Shown here: positions 54,401-63,195 of the stretch, one piece after another | How positions within the stretch are numbered: the first letter of the stretch is position 1 | Layout of the letters: each line of letters starts with the position of its first letter | Source: UBA4582 sp002389265 | GTDB lineage: Bacteria; Pseudomonadota; Gammaproteobacteria; Pseudomonadales; Azotimanducaceae | Direction: 5' to 3' | Assembly: GCA_943788825.1 (NCBI GenBank) | Contig: CALSRT010000003.1 | Coordinates: 186,001 to 250,000, forward strand | DNA length: 64,000 bases | Position numbers and translations under genes: made by a program | The notes under the pieces: model-generated | Databases searched by the model: none | What the model saw: only the letters and a program-made list of their open reading frames with translations | What the model was told of the DNA's origin: nothing

Positions 54401-57400
54401 GAAGATTGGCTATGCCGCCTTCAACGATGAGAACGATCGCCTGCGAGAGGCGAAGATGAATGCCAGTGCCATGATCGGTAACAAGCGGGCGCTGATGGAT
54501 ATGATCTATGGCATCTCATCCTTGGGCACAACACCTACCCGCGAGGCCCTCTGGAAAGCTGGGCGTTATTACGAATGCCAGTCGGGGGATATTTTTGGCA
54601 GTACGGCAAACTCCTCACCTGGTGATTTGACGTGTGGTATTCCGTCGGTGGCTGATGGCGGTGCCTGCCAGCAGAACTTTGCGCTGGTGGTCACCGATGG
54701 CGCCTGGGCACTTGAGGATCTGGACGACCTGAATGGTATTGCCAACCTGGTCAACAACGATGGCGACCCTAATGCTGCGACCGGCGCCTTTGAGGGTAAT
54801 ACCGAATTTGACGGTGGCGTGTTTGCTGACCCCTGGTCGGAAACCCTGTCTGATGTGGCCATGCACTACTACGAGCGCGATCTGGCACCAAGCCTGCCGG
54901 ATGCTGTACCCACTACCAGTCGTGACCGGGCCCGGGCGCCGATAACGGCGCTTAACAGTCGTGGCAGCCGCATGCACCAGCATATGAAAACTTTCCCCAT
55001 CGGCTTTGGTATTGTGGGTGACATCGATAAGGCAAGCGTGCCGGCGGGTTACGAGGATCCTGTCAGCTGGCCAGATCCTTTCGAGAATGCCACCGCGAAG
55101 GTCGATGATCTTTTACATTCGGCGGTCAGTGGTCGCGGCGAATACCTGTCAGCGGCTGATGCGGCCGGATTGGATGCAGCCCTTAGTGCCGCGTTTGATG
55201 AAATCGCCGCTTATGCGGGTACGGCGTCGGCGGCATCTTTCAACTCGCAGCAACTGCAGCAGGATACCCTGGTGTTTCGGGGGTTTTATAATGCCCAGGA
55301 GAGTGTTGGTGATCTTGTCGCGCAGCGTATTGACCTGAATACGGGCGAGCTAGTTTCACCGCCTTACTGGTCGGCAGCCGCGAGTCTTGATGCGGTGGTG
55401 CCGTCGACGCGCAGATTCTTCACCTGGAATAGCGAGACCAATGCTGGCATTCCTTTCCAGAACAGCCTGGAGGAAGGCTCAGCGGTTCAGCAGACCAGCT
55501 TCGCCTCGAATGCCATCGCGACGATGGCTGAACAGGTTGCCTACCTTAAAGGTGACCGCAGCGTTGAGCCGTTGCTACGGGCGCGACCCAGCGGTGGTTT
55601 GCTGGGTGACATTGTCAACTCGACCCCGGTATTTGTCGGCGCACCCAGTTTTGAGAATCGTGATCAGGGTAGCTATCCCTTGCTGGGTGACTTCACCTAT
55701 TCGGTGTTCAAACGGGCACAAAAGGACCGGGGTGGGGTGGTCTATGTGGGGTCAAATGACGGCATGCTGCATGCGTTTGATGCTCGCAACGGTGGCGAAT
55801 TGTTTGCCTATATCCCAAACAAGATCATCAATGGCTCGGACTATGCCAACCCGCTGCCGGAACTGTTGTCACCAGACTACAGTCACAAGTTCTTTGTGGA
55901 TAACACGCCGGCAATTAATGATATTTTCTATGATCCCAAATTCGAAACCGATAGCAAGCGTCACTGGCGTACGATCCTGGTCGGCTCGTTGCGGGCCGGT
56001 GGCAAGGGCGTTTATGCACTGGATATTACGGATCCGGTGAACTTCTCACAGAACAAGGTGATCTGGGAGTTTGATGATTCGGACGACGCCTATCCCACTA
56101 ATGCCGATGGATCGCAGGTAGGAGATGGTCTGTTGCTGGATCCGTTGGGCCTGCCCATTAAGGATCTGGGCTATACCTACAGTGTGCCGACAGTCGTCAT
56201 GACGAACGTAGATCCGAGCTATGGTTCAGGTGCCGGCGGTGCGTTTGAAACTTCGGGTAGTCTGACGTCGAGTGAAAAAAAATGGGCCGCGGTCTTTGGC
56301 AATGGTTACAACTCAACCCATGGTGTGGCCAAGTTGTTCATGTTGTTCGTTGAGGATGGCGCCGATGGCACCTGGGATGATGGCGATGTGGTGAAGGTCA
56401 GTACCGGCTATGGGGCGCCGACCTCAGGACCCAATGCGGGATTGCCGAATGGTCTTGGTACGCCCCGGGTTGTCGACTTTGACGGTGATGGTGCAGCCGA
56501 CTATGCGTATGCGGGTGACCTTCAGGGTAATCTGTTTCGGTTTGATATTCGCAACACGGACCCTACCAAGTGGAAGGCAACCCGCATCTTCAAGGCGACC
56601 TATCCTGATGGCAGTGCGGTCGGTAAGGAACAACCCATTACCTCGCAACCGATTGTGACGCTTAATCCTGATGGTGACGGGGTAGTGGTGATTTTTGCGA
56701 CGGGCAGCTATTTCACAACCGCGGACGCAACTTCAAGCGATATTCAGTCGATCTATGGAGTCTGGGATCGGTTTGAAACGAATCCGTTAACCGGGCGCTG
56801 TAATATCGCGGCTGGAGTCGAGCCGGTGACTGACTGTCGGACGCTGTTGGTGGAGCAGGAAATTACCAATCTGTACGACCCTGAACTGGGTGCATTACGT
56901 ACGCTATCGTCCCATGATGTGGTCTACAGCGTTGATGAAACGGTGTCAGAGCGAAAGCGGGGCTGGGTCATCGATCTTGATCCGGTACGTCCGGAGAATG
57001 CGTTGGGGGTCCTCAACGCGGATGGCACCCGGGCAGCGGGCGCAGCGAATCCTGATACTGCCGGCAACCCGCCGCCGGGGCCTCAATTTCCGGGTGAGCG
57101 TGCCGTGCGTAATCTGCAGATGCTCGGAGGCTTTCTCTTCGTCAACACCATCATTCCTCGAGACGCGCTGAGTTGCTCCGTAGGCCCGGGCGGCTTTGCG
57201 CTGGCGTTCAATCCGCTGACAGGTGGGGCGGGCGGCTTAAATAATGAGCAGGCCTTTGATACTAACAGGGATAAGCATTTTGACGATGAAGACAAGGTCG
57301 ACTACGAAGTAAATGATGGTGTCCGTGTCGGTGGGCGGGTGGTGGTCGGCTTGCGTTTTGATGATGCGATACCGACGGACTCAGCGTTCCTCGGCAATCA

Positions 57401-57497
57401 ACGTGTCACGCAATTGTCTGACCAGACTATCGATATTCAGTATACGAACACTGACTCCGATGATTATGAAGGCCGGCTGTCCTGGAAGCATTTGTAG
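51480..57497 (+). CDS. pilY1: giant PilY1 tip adhesin with six Ig/cadherin-like domains
   Basis: A 2005-residue secreted PilY1, against about 1160 in Pseudomonas. The signal peptide ends near IAVAKG (27). Residues about 30-690 hold three repeats of about 220 residues, each two Ig/cadherin-like domains: DDAYIIEEDAGEVVLEV type then VNDAPT...YTPDINFDGTDTFTF type, both with Asp-rich turns expected to bind calcium. A Pro-rich linker (about 683-695) follows. A VWA domain starts near 715 (LILMDDSGSM). The PilC/PilY1 beta-propeller is C-terminal (about 1360-2005) with the EF-hand-like loop DFDGDGAADYAYAGDL near 1665. It is probably at the pilus tip, giving adhesion and retraction control. Confidence 0.93.
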   Translation: MNSQKILLSMLLAVSIGCLPLIAVAKGEKANDDEYYIFEDNPGVVLEVLLNDNYNEPAIIKIAGVTVTIDGIDYPNSSESRPSTIIDPFGQAVTLPNGTVIANPDGTVTYKPKPNFKGWDHFHYTFKDDKKKTKEGRVDIRVRGVNDAPVVTGQNHTMDAHDVLTVSAANGLLSTAYDVDQDELTLIVVVEPLHGTLVVADDGSYVYTPDINFDGTDTFTFAVSDGRTTNIGGPQSVTIQVVALTPPIQADNDTYYISEDAGSVVFDVLSNDDLYGASVQITVAGIVAMIDGQAYPDSSESSPTTITDPLGNIVTLPNGQVEILSGQKIRYTPKANFNGADFFHYTIDDGLGHTDSGRVNININPVNDAPTLTGHVYTMFVNERLEVDFPGLLEFAYDPDGDSLAVRETSDVSHGSIWFNEGRDRFTYRPDEDFVGTDSFTFRVRDEAGLLNIGGAQTITIRVYAVPPPPVQAVDDAYIIEEDAGEVVLEVMTNDLYDPVAITIAGITVTIADQDFPGSTETVPTAVPDPLTGDTVTLPNGTVEIQPSGTVIYRAKNNYNGTDFFTYTVEDAFGNSDQGRVDININAVNDAPTVPDMNYTMVVNEVLTVATPGLLHSAWDPDGQLMSVSQLSAPVYGILTFNANGSFVYTPELDYTGYDSFTFTISDGVTNNLDGAKTVTIYVDEIPPPPPPPPGVVTQALPLAEAPLELGLGVDPSVLILMDDSGSMVWTLLTTTESGRMELTNEDYVDGGNDLTIYSYVFPVSNNVFDTKDSRGRLLPSQESIEPNANANTVFRGNHFGVWRGRNHQYNKLYYNPAKIYRPWVGFKVESNENWPPASPGAAQNNPWDAGEGYTNLLSEKSWSASENVPNKDNGVTDIDVDKYWIPRYYTIDDPACGVDCEPAWDTAHSLVEIKPNTKNYARAPTRTDCVTTSNSCTFDEEIQNFANWFTYYRSREFAMKASMGSVVADTSGMKIGYAAFNDENDRLREAKMNASAMIGNKRALMDMIYGISSLGTTPTREALWKAGRYYECQSGDIFGSTANSSPGDLTCGIPSVADGGACQQNFALVVTDGAWALEDLDDLNGIANLVNNDGDPNAATGAFEGNTEFDGGVFADPWSETLSDVAMHYYERDLAPSLPDAVPTTSRDRARAPITALNSRGSRMHQHMKTFPIGFGIVGDIDKASVPAGYEDPVSWPDPFENATAKVDDLLHSAVSGRGEYLSAADAAGLDAALSAAFDEIAAYAGTASAASFNSQQLQQDTLVFRGFYNAQESVGDLVAQRIDLNTGELVSPPYWSAAASLDAVVPSTRRFFTWNSETNAGIPFQNSLEEGSAVQQTSFASNAIATMAEQVAYLKGDRSVEPLLRARPSGGLLGDIVNSTPVFVGAPSFENRDQGSYPLLGDFTYSVFKRAQKDRGGVVYVGSNDGMLHAFDARNGGELFAYIPNKIINGSDYANPLPELLSPDYSHKFFVDNTPAINDIFYDPKFETDSKRHWRTILVGSLRAGGKGVYALDITDPVNFSQNKVIWEFDDSDDAYPTNADGSQVGDGLLLDPLGLPIKDLGYTYSVPTVVMTNVDPSYGSGAGGAFETSGSLTSSEKKWAAVFGNGYNSTHGVAKLFMLFVEDGADGTWDDGDVVKVSTGYGAPTSGPNAGLPNGLGTPRVVDFDGDGAADYAYAGDLQGNLFRFDIRNTDPTKWKATRIFKATYPDGSAVGKEQPITSQPIVTLNPDGDGVVVIFATGSYFTTADATSSDIQSIYGVWDRFETNPLTGRCNIAAGVEPVTDCRTLLVEQEITNLYDPELGALRTLSSHDVVYSVDETVSERKRGWVIDLDPVRPENALGVLNADGTRAAGAANPDTAGNPPPGPQFPGERAVRNLQMLGGFLFVNTIIPRDALSCSVGPGGFALAFNPLTGGAGGLNNEQAFDTNRDKHFDDEDKVDYEVNDGVRVGGRVVVGLRFDDAIPTDSAFLGNQRVTQLSDQTIDIQYTNTDSDDYEGRLSWKHL
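51567..53545 (+). repeat. three tandem two-domain repeats within pilY1
   Basis: Three units of about 650-670 bases start near 51567, 52219 and 52890. Each encodes an A domain (EDAG, VTLPNG, NFNG or NYNG, GRVDIN) and a B domain (VNDAP, LL, DPDG, YTP, GTDSFTF). The copies are diverged at protein level, indicating old duplication under selection. Confidence 0.85.
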
Positions 57498-57516
57498 CCA
57501 ATAATGGCAGGGCCCC

Positions 57517-58095
57517 TCAGCAGCGCAGGTGTTTACCGCGACTGTCGATGGGTACCCCTGCCGCGTCCCGGCGGTGGTTGATGCGCGTGCGTCCCTGGCG
57601 ATTGACGATGATTTGGCGGGCATAGTGAAGATCGCGGTTACTTGGACAATAGGTGAAATTACCGTTTTGTGAGTGGGTGTACCCTAGCGCGGTCATCTGC
57701 AAGTATTGGCGGTTTCGAAAAGCGCGCCAGACCAAAGTGCCTCTGGCTGCAGTGGACGGTATTGAGTTGATGATCTTATCTTTGCCGTTAATGCGCGCAT
57801 CCTGGTTGTGGTCAAGGAAAGCGATCAGATCATCATGCCATCGGCCGTTGCAGCCGTGGCCCGTCATTGCGGAGGGGCAAAGCGTTACGGTGCTACGACG
57901 GGTTATGGCAGCATGGCGGGCATAGTTGACCGCCGTAACCAGCCGATTAATTTGGGCTGTTGCTGTGCCTTTCCGGTGTAAATGAGACCATGAGTTCATC
58001 CCCACACTGATGCCAACAGAAATCAACGCAACTGTGATCAGTAGCGCAAAAAAAGAGTGTCCTGACAGGCTGGGAGGCAGGGTGCTAGTCGGCAT
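57517..58095 (-). CDS. FimT/GspH-like pseudopilin with degenerate N terminus
   Basis: A 192-residue protein with a single N-terminal helix and a GspH-like domain (INRLVTAVNYARHAAITRRSTVTLCPS, in shortened sense). The leader ends PSLSG and is followed by HSFFALLITVALIS, so Phe1 is His and Glu5 is Ala, unlike normal type IV pilins. It lies downstream of pilR on the same strand, the place of fimT in Pseudomonas (pilS-pilR-fimT). It ends 20 bases from the convergent pilY1 stop. A conserved basic C-terminal region is rich in Arg and His. Confidence 0.78.
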   Translation of the reverse strand: MPTSTLPPSLSGHSFFALLITVALISVGISVGMNSWSHLHRKGTATAQINRLVTAVNYARHAAITRRSTVTLCPSAMTGHGCNGRWHDDLIAFLDHNQDARINGKDKIINSIPSTAARGTLVWRAFRNRQYLQMTALGYTHSQNGNFTYCPSNRDLHYARQIIVNRQGRTRINHRRDAAGVPIDSRGKHLRC

Positions 58096-58275
58096 AGTGA
58101 GTCCACCCAGCTTATTCGGCGGGGTGAGACATTTAAGAATGTCAGTAGATGATAGTGATGGACGGCCCAGTCTGTTATAGCCGGATGCTGAATAAGGTCA
58201 GCGATAACTGCGTGTTTTAATGTCGGACTTTGGCTCATGGCCGCAAGCGCAGTGCTAGTTTGCACCTCGCTGACG

Positions 58276-59694
58276 CTATTCCAGTCCGAGCTTCTTCAAC
58301 TTGTAGCGCAAGGCTCTGAATGTAATGCCAAGCTTTTTAGCGGCGGCGGTTTTGTTCCAGCGAGTGGCTTCTAGTGTTTCTGTAATCAGTTTCTTTTCAA
58401 CATCCTCAAGATAGGCTTCAAGGGACTCAAAGTCTGCGGGCGTAGTTGCCGCTGCGGCATGGGTATCAGGTGTGGAGCGAGAAGCTATCGCGGCTTGCGC
58501 CGTTGCTGAGCCGCCCAGGTTGATATCGCCTGCGTCGAACGCCGTTGCCGTGCTGAGATTCAGATCGCCGGGCTCAATCACACCGTTTTCACAGAGTGTG
58601 AAGGCGCGCTCGAGAATGTTCTCCAGTTCACGGACGTTGCCTGGGAAGTGGTATTGCTTAAGCGCGTCTATGGCCGCGGGGCTGATCTCGGTTGGTGGTT
58701 GGGAATAATCTCGTTCCACACGCTGCAACAGATAAGCCGCCAACTCCTCAATGTCATCTTTGCGAGTGCGCAAGCTCGGCACCTTGAGTTCGATGACGTT
58801 GATTCGATAGTACAGGTCTTGCCGAAAGCGATTGGTCTCGACCTCAACCGCGAGATTCTTGTGGGTGGCGCTTAAAATGCGCACATCAACCGGGAGTTCT
58901 TCCTGCGCCCCGATGGGACGAACGGCTTTTTCCTGAATGCAGCGGAGGAGTTTGACTTGCATGGAAAGGGGTAGGTCGGCAACCTCATCGAGAAACAGGG
59001 TGCCGCCATTGGCTGCCTGAAACAGACCTTCCTTATCGCTGACCGCGCCGGTGAAGCTGCCTTTGATGTGGCCAAAGAATTCGCTCTCCATCAGTTCTGT
59101 TGGAATAGCGCCGCAGTTAACGGGAATAAAAGGGGCATCGCCATGGGGTCCTTGGTTGTGGATTAACCGTGCTACCAGTTCCTTGCCGCTACCAGATTCA
59201 CCGCTGATATAAATGGGTGCTCGACTCCGGGCCAGCTTAATAACTTGTCGACGCAGCGCGGCCATGATCTCAGATTGGCCCAGCAGCAGATTGCCAGCTT
59301 TCGCCGTATGGGTTTCTGCATTCAGCGGTTCGAGGTTGAGAGCGGTGTTAACCAGATGACGTAACAATTCGAGGTTGACCGGTTTCGATACGAAGTCGAA
59401 CGCACCGGCTTTGAGTGCCTCGACGGCGGATTCCATATTGCCATGGGCGGTGATCATCGCGACTGGCAGGCGTGGATATTCCAGTTGAATGTGTTCGATC
59501 AAGGATATGCCATTGCCGTCAGGCAATTGCATATCTGTCAGGCAAAAATCGAAGGTCTGTTCCACCAGTAGATTGCGCGCCGACTTTAGATCAGCGGCAC
59601 TATGGGTTTCGATATCCATTCTGCCCAGAGTGATTTCGAGGAGTTCCCGAATGTCCGGTTCGTCGTCGACTATCAAAGCGCATTTTTGCGGCAT
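58276..59694 (-). CDS. pilR: NtrC-type response regulator PilR
   Basis: Sigma-54 activator of pilin transcription, 472 residues. The receiver domain (1-120) has Asp in FDFCLTDMQLPDG. The AAA+ domain (about 140-370) has Walker A GESGSGKE, the sigma-54 contact loop GSFTGA (a Ser variant of GAFTGA, as in other PilR), and Walker B GGTLFLDEVADLP. A Fis-type HTH (TRWNKTAAAKKLGITFRALR) ends the protein. It follows pilS by 13 bases. Confidence 0.93.
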   Translation of the reverse strand: MPQKCALIVDDEPDIRELLEITLGRMDIETHSAADLKSARNLLVEQTFDFCLTDMQLPDGNGISLIEHIQLEYPRLPVAMITAHGNMESAVEALKAGAFDFVSKPVNLELLRHLVNTALNLEPLNAETHTAKAGNLLLGQSEIMAALRRQVIKLARSRAPIYISGESGSGKELVARLIHNQGPHGDAPFIPVNCGAIPTELMESEFFGHIKGSFTGAVSDKEGLFQAANGGTLFLDEVADLPLSMQVKLLRCIQEKAVRPIGAQEELPVDVRILSATHKNLAVEVETNRFRQDLYYRINVIELKVPSLRTRKDDIEELAAYLLQRVERDYSQPPTEISPAAIDALKQYHFPGNVRELENILERAFTLCENGVIEPGDLNLSTATAFDAGDINLGGSATAQAAIASRSTPDTHAAAATTPADFESLEAYLEDVEKKLITETLEATRWNKTAAAKKLGITFRALRYKLKKLGLE

Positions 59695-59707
59695 AACCTA
59701 CCTTCAA

Positions 59708-61303
59708 TTATTGTCTGTATTGCTCGAGAAATGACACGCGAAAACAACTGCCGCCGCTGCTCGCCTGAGAGTAACTCAGCCTCGCAGAGTTGGCTTCACA
59801 CAATTCCATTGATAGATAAAGGCCAAGCCCGGTGCCTGTTGCCTCCGTGGTATAGAAGGGTTCAAACAAATGTGGAATGAGAGACTCCGCCACACCTTCA
59901 CCGTAATCGATGACCTCCAGGTAGGGCATCATCGATGTCGTATCGATTTTGCAGCGGATTAATATTCTCGCTTCACCTGTTTTTTTCAAGCTATATCGTA
60001 GTCCGTTCTGACAGAGATTGCCAAGGATCTGAGATAAGTGGATAGGATCGGCATTGATGCTGATGGCGTCTGACGCAATATCCGTATCGATGTATATCAC
60101 TCCCGTTTGTCCGGCACTGAAATCGGCGATGAAGCCCTGAGTCCAGGTGCCGATATTGAGTGTTTGAGGCGTGGCATTTTTTCGACGGGACATGTTCAAA
60201 ACGTGCTCAATGACGTCGTTCATCCGCAGGCAGTGATTCTGAATGATTTCGCTAAGCCGGGCATCGCCTTTGCTTAATTCTTGCGATTCCGCCAACAACT
60301 GGGCGGCGTGGCTGATAGCGCCCAGAGGGTTTCTGATTTCGTGGGCGATGCTCGCAGAAAGTCGGCCGAGTGCGGCTAGTTTGAATTGTTGAGCTTGGTG
60401 CTGAACCTCGCTGCTATCTTCAATGAATATTAAAGTGTCTTCCGCGGTAGTGGTCGACCCCAGGGTGGAGAACGATGCGATCAGCGGTTGAGAGCTTTCG
60501 CGGATGTGGAAGGTCACTGAGTCGGCGAGACGGTGGGTTCGCCAGTCGTTGAGTTTATCGGCCAGTCGATAGGGTAGTCGATCTCGAGCGATTTCTGGCA
60601 CCGAGGGGATGCGGAGAAAAGCCTTCGCTGCATGATTGATTGACTTGATGCTGCCGTCGCTGGCAATGACAACAACGCCAGTTTTCATCGTGTCGATAAT
60701 GAGTTGATTGGTCTGCTCGAGGGTAATGACCTCGGTCTCAGTCTTTCTCAGTTGCAGGGATGCGGTTTGAAAAAAGATATTGGCGACGAAGTAAATGACA
60801 CCGAGAACTCCGGCCTGGAAGAAGTTTTGCAGGTCGTTGGCTTGATAAAAGAACAGATAAAATTCACCGTAGAAGAGCAGGATCACCGCGATGGCAGGCA
60901 GGACACTGGACATACGACCGAGAACCAAGCTGCCACTGAAGGCGCAGGTAAAAATGAGGAAGTTGCCAAGCCCCGAACTGACGCCACCGCTGGCTGCAAT
61001 CAGCAGGCTCAGGCAAATAATGTCGATGACGATGATAATAAATGACGGTGCGGTTCTTGACAGGGTTTTAGCGCTGACGAATAGCGTGCCGATACCCACA
61101 ATAATATTCAGGCCTAGATAGACTAAGCTGGTCGTGCGAAACAAATCAGGGCTGAACTCGCCGACAAAGGTATTAAAGTCGCTGTCGAGGAATAGAAATA
61201 AAAATAAAAACGCTATCAGAGTTCGATAATAATTGTAGACCCGCAATATGGTCGAGCGTTGGAGGCTATGTTGCTCATCAGATGCGTTACTTGCTATAGC
61301 CAT
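59708..61303 (-). CDS. pilS: sensor histidine kinase PilS
   Basis: A 531-residue sensor that pairs with PilR. Six hydrophobic helices lie in residues 25-180, followed by a PAS domain (about 195-305: MKTGVVVIASDGSIKSINHA). The phospho-acceptor His is in SASIAHEIRNPLGAI near residue 326. The ATP-binding domain ends with ATGTGLGLYLSMELCEAN. In Pseudomonas PilS senses pilin in the membrane. No pilA is in this window. Confidence 0.92.
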   Translation of the reverse strand: MAIASNASDEQHSLQRSTILRVYNYYRTLIAFLFLFLFLDSDFNTFVGEFSPDLFRTTSLVYLGLNIIVGIGTLFVSAKTLSRTAPSFIIIVIDIICLSLLIAASGGVSSGLGNFLIFTCAFSGSLVLGRMSSVLPAIAVILLFYGEFYLFFYQANDLQNFFQAGVLGVIYFVANIFFQTASLQLRKTETEVITLEQTNQLIIDTMKTGVVVIASDGSIKSINHAAKAFLRIPSVPEIARDRLPYRLADKLNDWRTHRLADSVTFHIRESSQPLIASFSTLGSTTTAEDTLIFIEDSSEVQHQAQQFKLAALGRLSASIAHEIRNPLGAISHAAQLLAESQELSKGDARLSEIIQNHCLRMNDVIEHVLNMSRRKNATPQTLNIGTWTQGFIADFSAGQTGVIYIDTDIASDAISINADPIHLSQILGNLCQNGLRYSLKKTGEARILIRCKIDTTSMMPYLEVIDYGEGVAESLIPHLFEPFYTTEATGTGLGLYLSMELCEANSARLSYSQASSGGSCFRVSFLEQYRQ

Positions 61304-61315
61304 AGTGGCGATGAA

Positions 61316-62137
61316 TTATCCCATTAAACCGAACGTCAATCTGCTGATCCAAGACCGTTCGTTACTTTTGACAGAGGCACTGCGTTTCAGCTTGCCGTTT
61401 TTGTCCAGTGCGCTGTAAGCGGGATAGTTGCTGGTGAGTACGAGCAAGGCCTCGTCGGCTAACGCTTTCATGTCTAGCAACTGGTATGCTTCGACCATCA
61501 CTGCCAACGCCTCGGGTACTGATGGGGTCTCTTGATAATTCTCAAAGACATACCGGCCCCGGTTAGCAGCCGCGATATAAGCGCCACGGTAAATATAGTA
61601 ACGCGCGACATTGATTTCGGCGCGAGCCAGAAGATTGCGCAGGTAGATCAAGCGTTTCTGGGCATCGGGTGCGTATTGGCTGTTGGGGAAGCGAGAGATC
61701 AGCAGGCTGAAATCGTTGAACGACTCGCGCGCCGCACCAGGGTCTCGGGTGGAGAGGTCTAGCGGTAAAAATTGGGCCAGAAAATTCTGATCTTCGTCGA
61801 AGGATGCCATGCCGCGCAGATAGTAGGCGTAGTCAACGTTCGGGTGCTGTGGGTGCAGGCGAATGAATCTGTCTGCGGCAGCTCTGGCAGACTCGGCCTG
61901 ATTGCTCTTATAATAAGCGTAGATAATTTCCAACTGGGCCTGTTCGGCGTAGCGGCCGAAGGGAAACCTTGCCTCCAAGAGCTGTAATCTTCTGACGCCT
62001 TCGTCAAAGTTGGAGCTGCGCAGGCTACCTTGCGCCTGCTGGTAAAATTCCAGTTCCGTGGCTTCAAGGTCTTCCTCGGTTTCGCTGGCACAGGCGGCGA
62101 GGAACAGCAGGGCAAGACTAATCAAAAGTAAACGCAT
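61316..62137 (-). CDS. bamD: outer-membrane assembly lipoprotein BamD
   Basis: TPR lipoprotein of the BAM complex that inserts outer-membrane beta-barrels. The start at 62137 gives 273 residues with a lipoprotein signal LALLFLAAC (lipid Cys at 16). TPR helices follow: ELEFYQQAQGSLRSSNFDEG, HPNVDYAYYLRGMASF, ARAEINVARYYIYRGAYIAA. A longer frame upstream lacks a secretion signal at its N terminus. It is divergent from rluD, as in Pseudomonas. Confidence 0.93.
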   Translation of the reverse strand: MRLLLISLALLFLAACASETEEDLEATELEFYQQAQGSLRSSNFDEGVRRLQLLEARFPFGRYAEQAQLEIIYAYYKSNQAESARAAADRFIRLHPQHPNVDYAYYLRGMASFDEDQNFLAQFLPLDLSTRDPGAARESFNDFSLLISRFPNSQYAPDAQKRLIYLRNLLARAEINVARYYIYRGAYIAAANRGRYVFENYQETPSVPEALAVMVEAYQLLDMKALADEALLVLTSNYPAYSALDKNGKLKRSASVKSNERSWISRLTFGLMG

Positions 62138-62241
62138 AAGTATCGATTTTTCCGCAGATTCTAGAAGCTGATGTAGGTGCTTGAATTCCCGGCTATTTAA
62201 CCATAGCCTCCCCACATACCCAAGAGGTGTTAGCAGGTTGT

Positions 62242-63195
62242 ATGCCAGTTGAGATAACCCACCAAGCAAAAGTACCCGATAACATGGCGCGTCAGCGATT
62301 AGATCATGTTGTCTCTCATTTGTTCCCGCAATACTCAAGATCGCGACTTCAGTCCTGGATTAAATCCGGCGGAGTGACCGTTGACGGCCAATTGAAGCGT
62401 ACGGGCCAGAAGTTATATGGCGGTGAGAACATCGCCATTGCTGTGGTCACAGTTGAAGTTGAGTCGGTGCCGCAGGAGATGGCCCTCGATGTGGTCTTCG
62501 AGGATGAGGCCCTGTTGGTCGTCAACAAGCCGATGGGGCTCGTGGTTCATCCTGGCGCGGGGAACATGGATGGGACGCTGCTCAATGCGCTCCTTTACCA
62601 TTATCCTGACTTAGACGGGGTGCCGCGTGCGGGTATTGTCCATCGGCTCGATAAAGATACAACGGGCCTGCTAGTGGTGGCTAAAACACTCGAAAGTCAA
62701 AACCAGTTAGTCCAACAACTGCAGGCAAGAACAGTGAAGCGTCTCTATGAGGCGGTGGTCTACGGTGTATTTGAAGGTCCAGGTAAGGTCGATGCCGCGA
62801 TCGGCAGGCACGTTAGTCAAAGAACGAAAATGGCCGTCAGGCGAGACGGCAAAGAAGCCATCTCTCGGTATCGTGTATTGCAGCAGTTCGGCGAGCATAC
62901 CCGTCTTGAGGTTTCGCTGGAGACCGGTCGCACGCACCAGATTCGAGTGCACATGCAGCACATTCGCCATAGTTTGATCGGTGATAATACCTATGGTGGC
63001 GGCTACAAAATCCCTCGAAATCGACAACCGATTTTACTGGAAGCGCTGCAATCTTTCCCCAGGCCGGCGTTGCACGCCCGTGAATTGAGCCTGCAACACC
63101 CAACAACGGGCGTGAACTGTCGCTGGACTGTGGCGTTGCCCGAGGATATGGAGGTGCTGCTGGCGGCACTCTCCGCAGCAGATATCTGTGACTGA
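62242..63195 (+). CDS. rluD: 23S rRNA pseudouridine synthase RluD
   Basis: Makes pseudouridines in 23S rRNA helix 69. The S4-like domain is N-terminal (ARQRLDHVVSHLFPQYSRSR), and the catalytic Asp is in HRLDKDTTGLLVVAK near residue 137. ETGRTHQIRVHM is diagnostic. The ATG at 62242 gives 317 residues; a GTG 15 bases upstream is an alternative. It overlaps pgeF by 8 bases. Confidence 0.95.
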   Translation: MPVEITHQAKVPDNMARQRLDHVVSHLFPQYSRSRLQSWIKSGGVTVDGQLKRTGQKLYGGENIAIAVVTVEVESVPQEMALDVVFEDEALLVVNKPMGLVVHPGAGNMDGTLLNALLYHYPDLDGVPRAGIVHRLDKDTTGLLVVAKTLESQNQLVQQLQARTVKRLYEAVVYGVFEGPGKVDAAIGRHVSQRTKMAVRRDGKEAISRYRVLQQFGEHTRLEVSLETGRTHQIRVHMQHIRHSLIGDNTYGGGYKIPRNRQPILLEALQSFPRPALHARELSLQHPTTGVNCRWTVALPEDMEVLLAALSAADICD

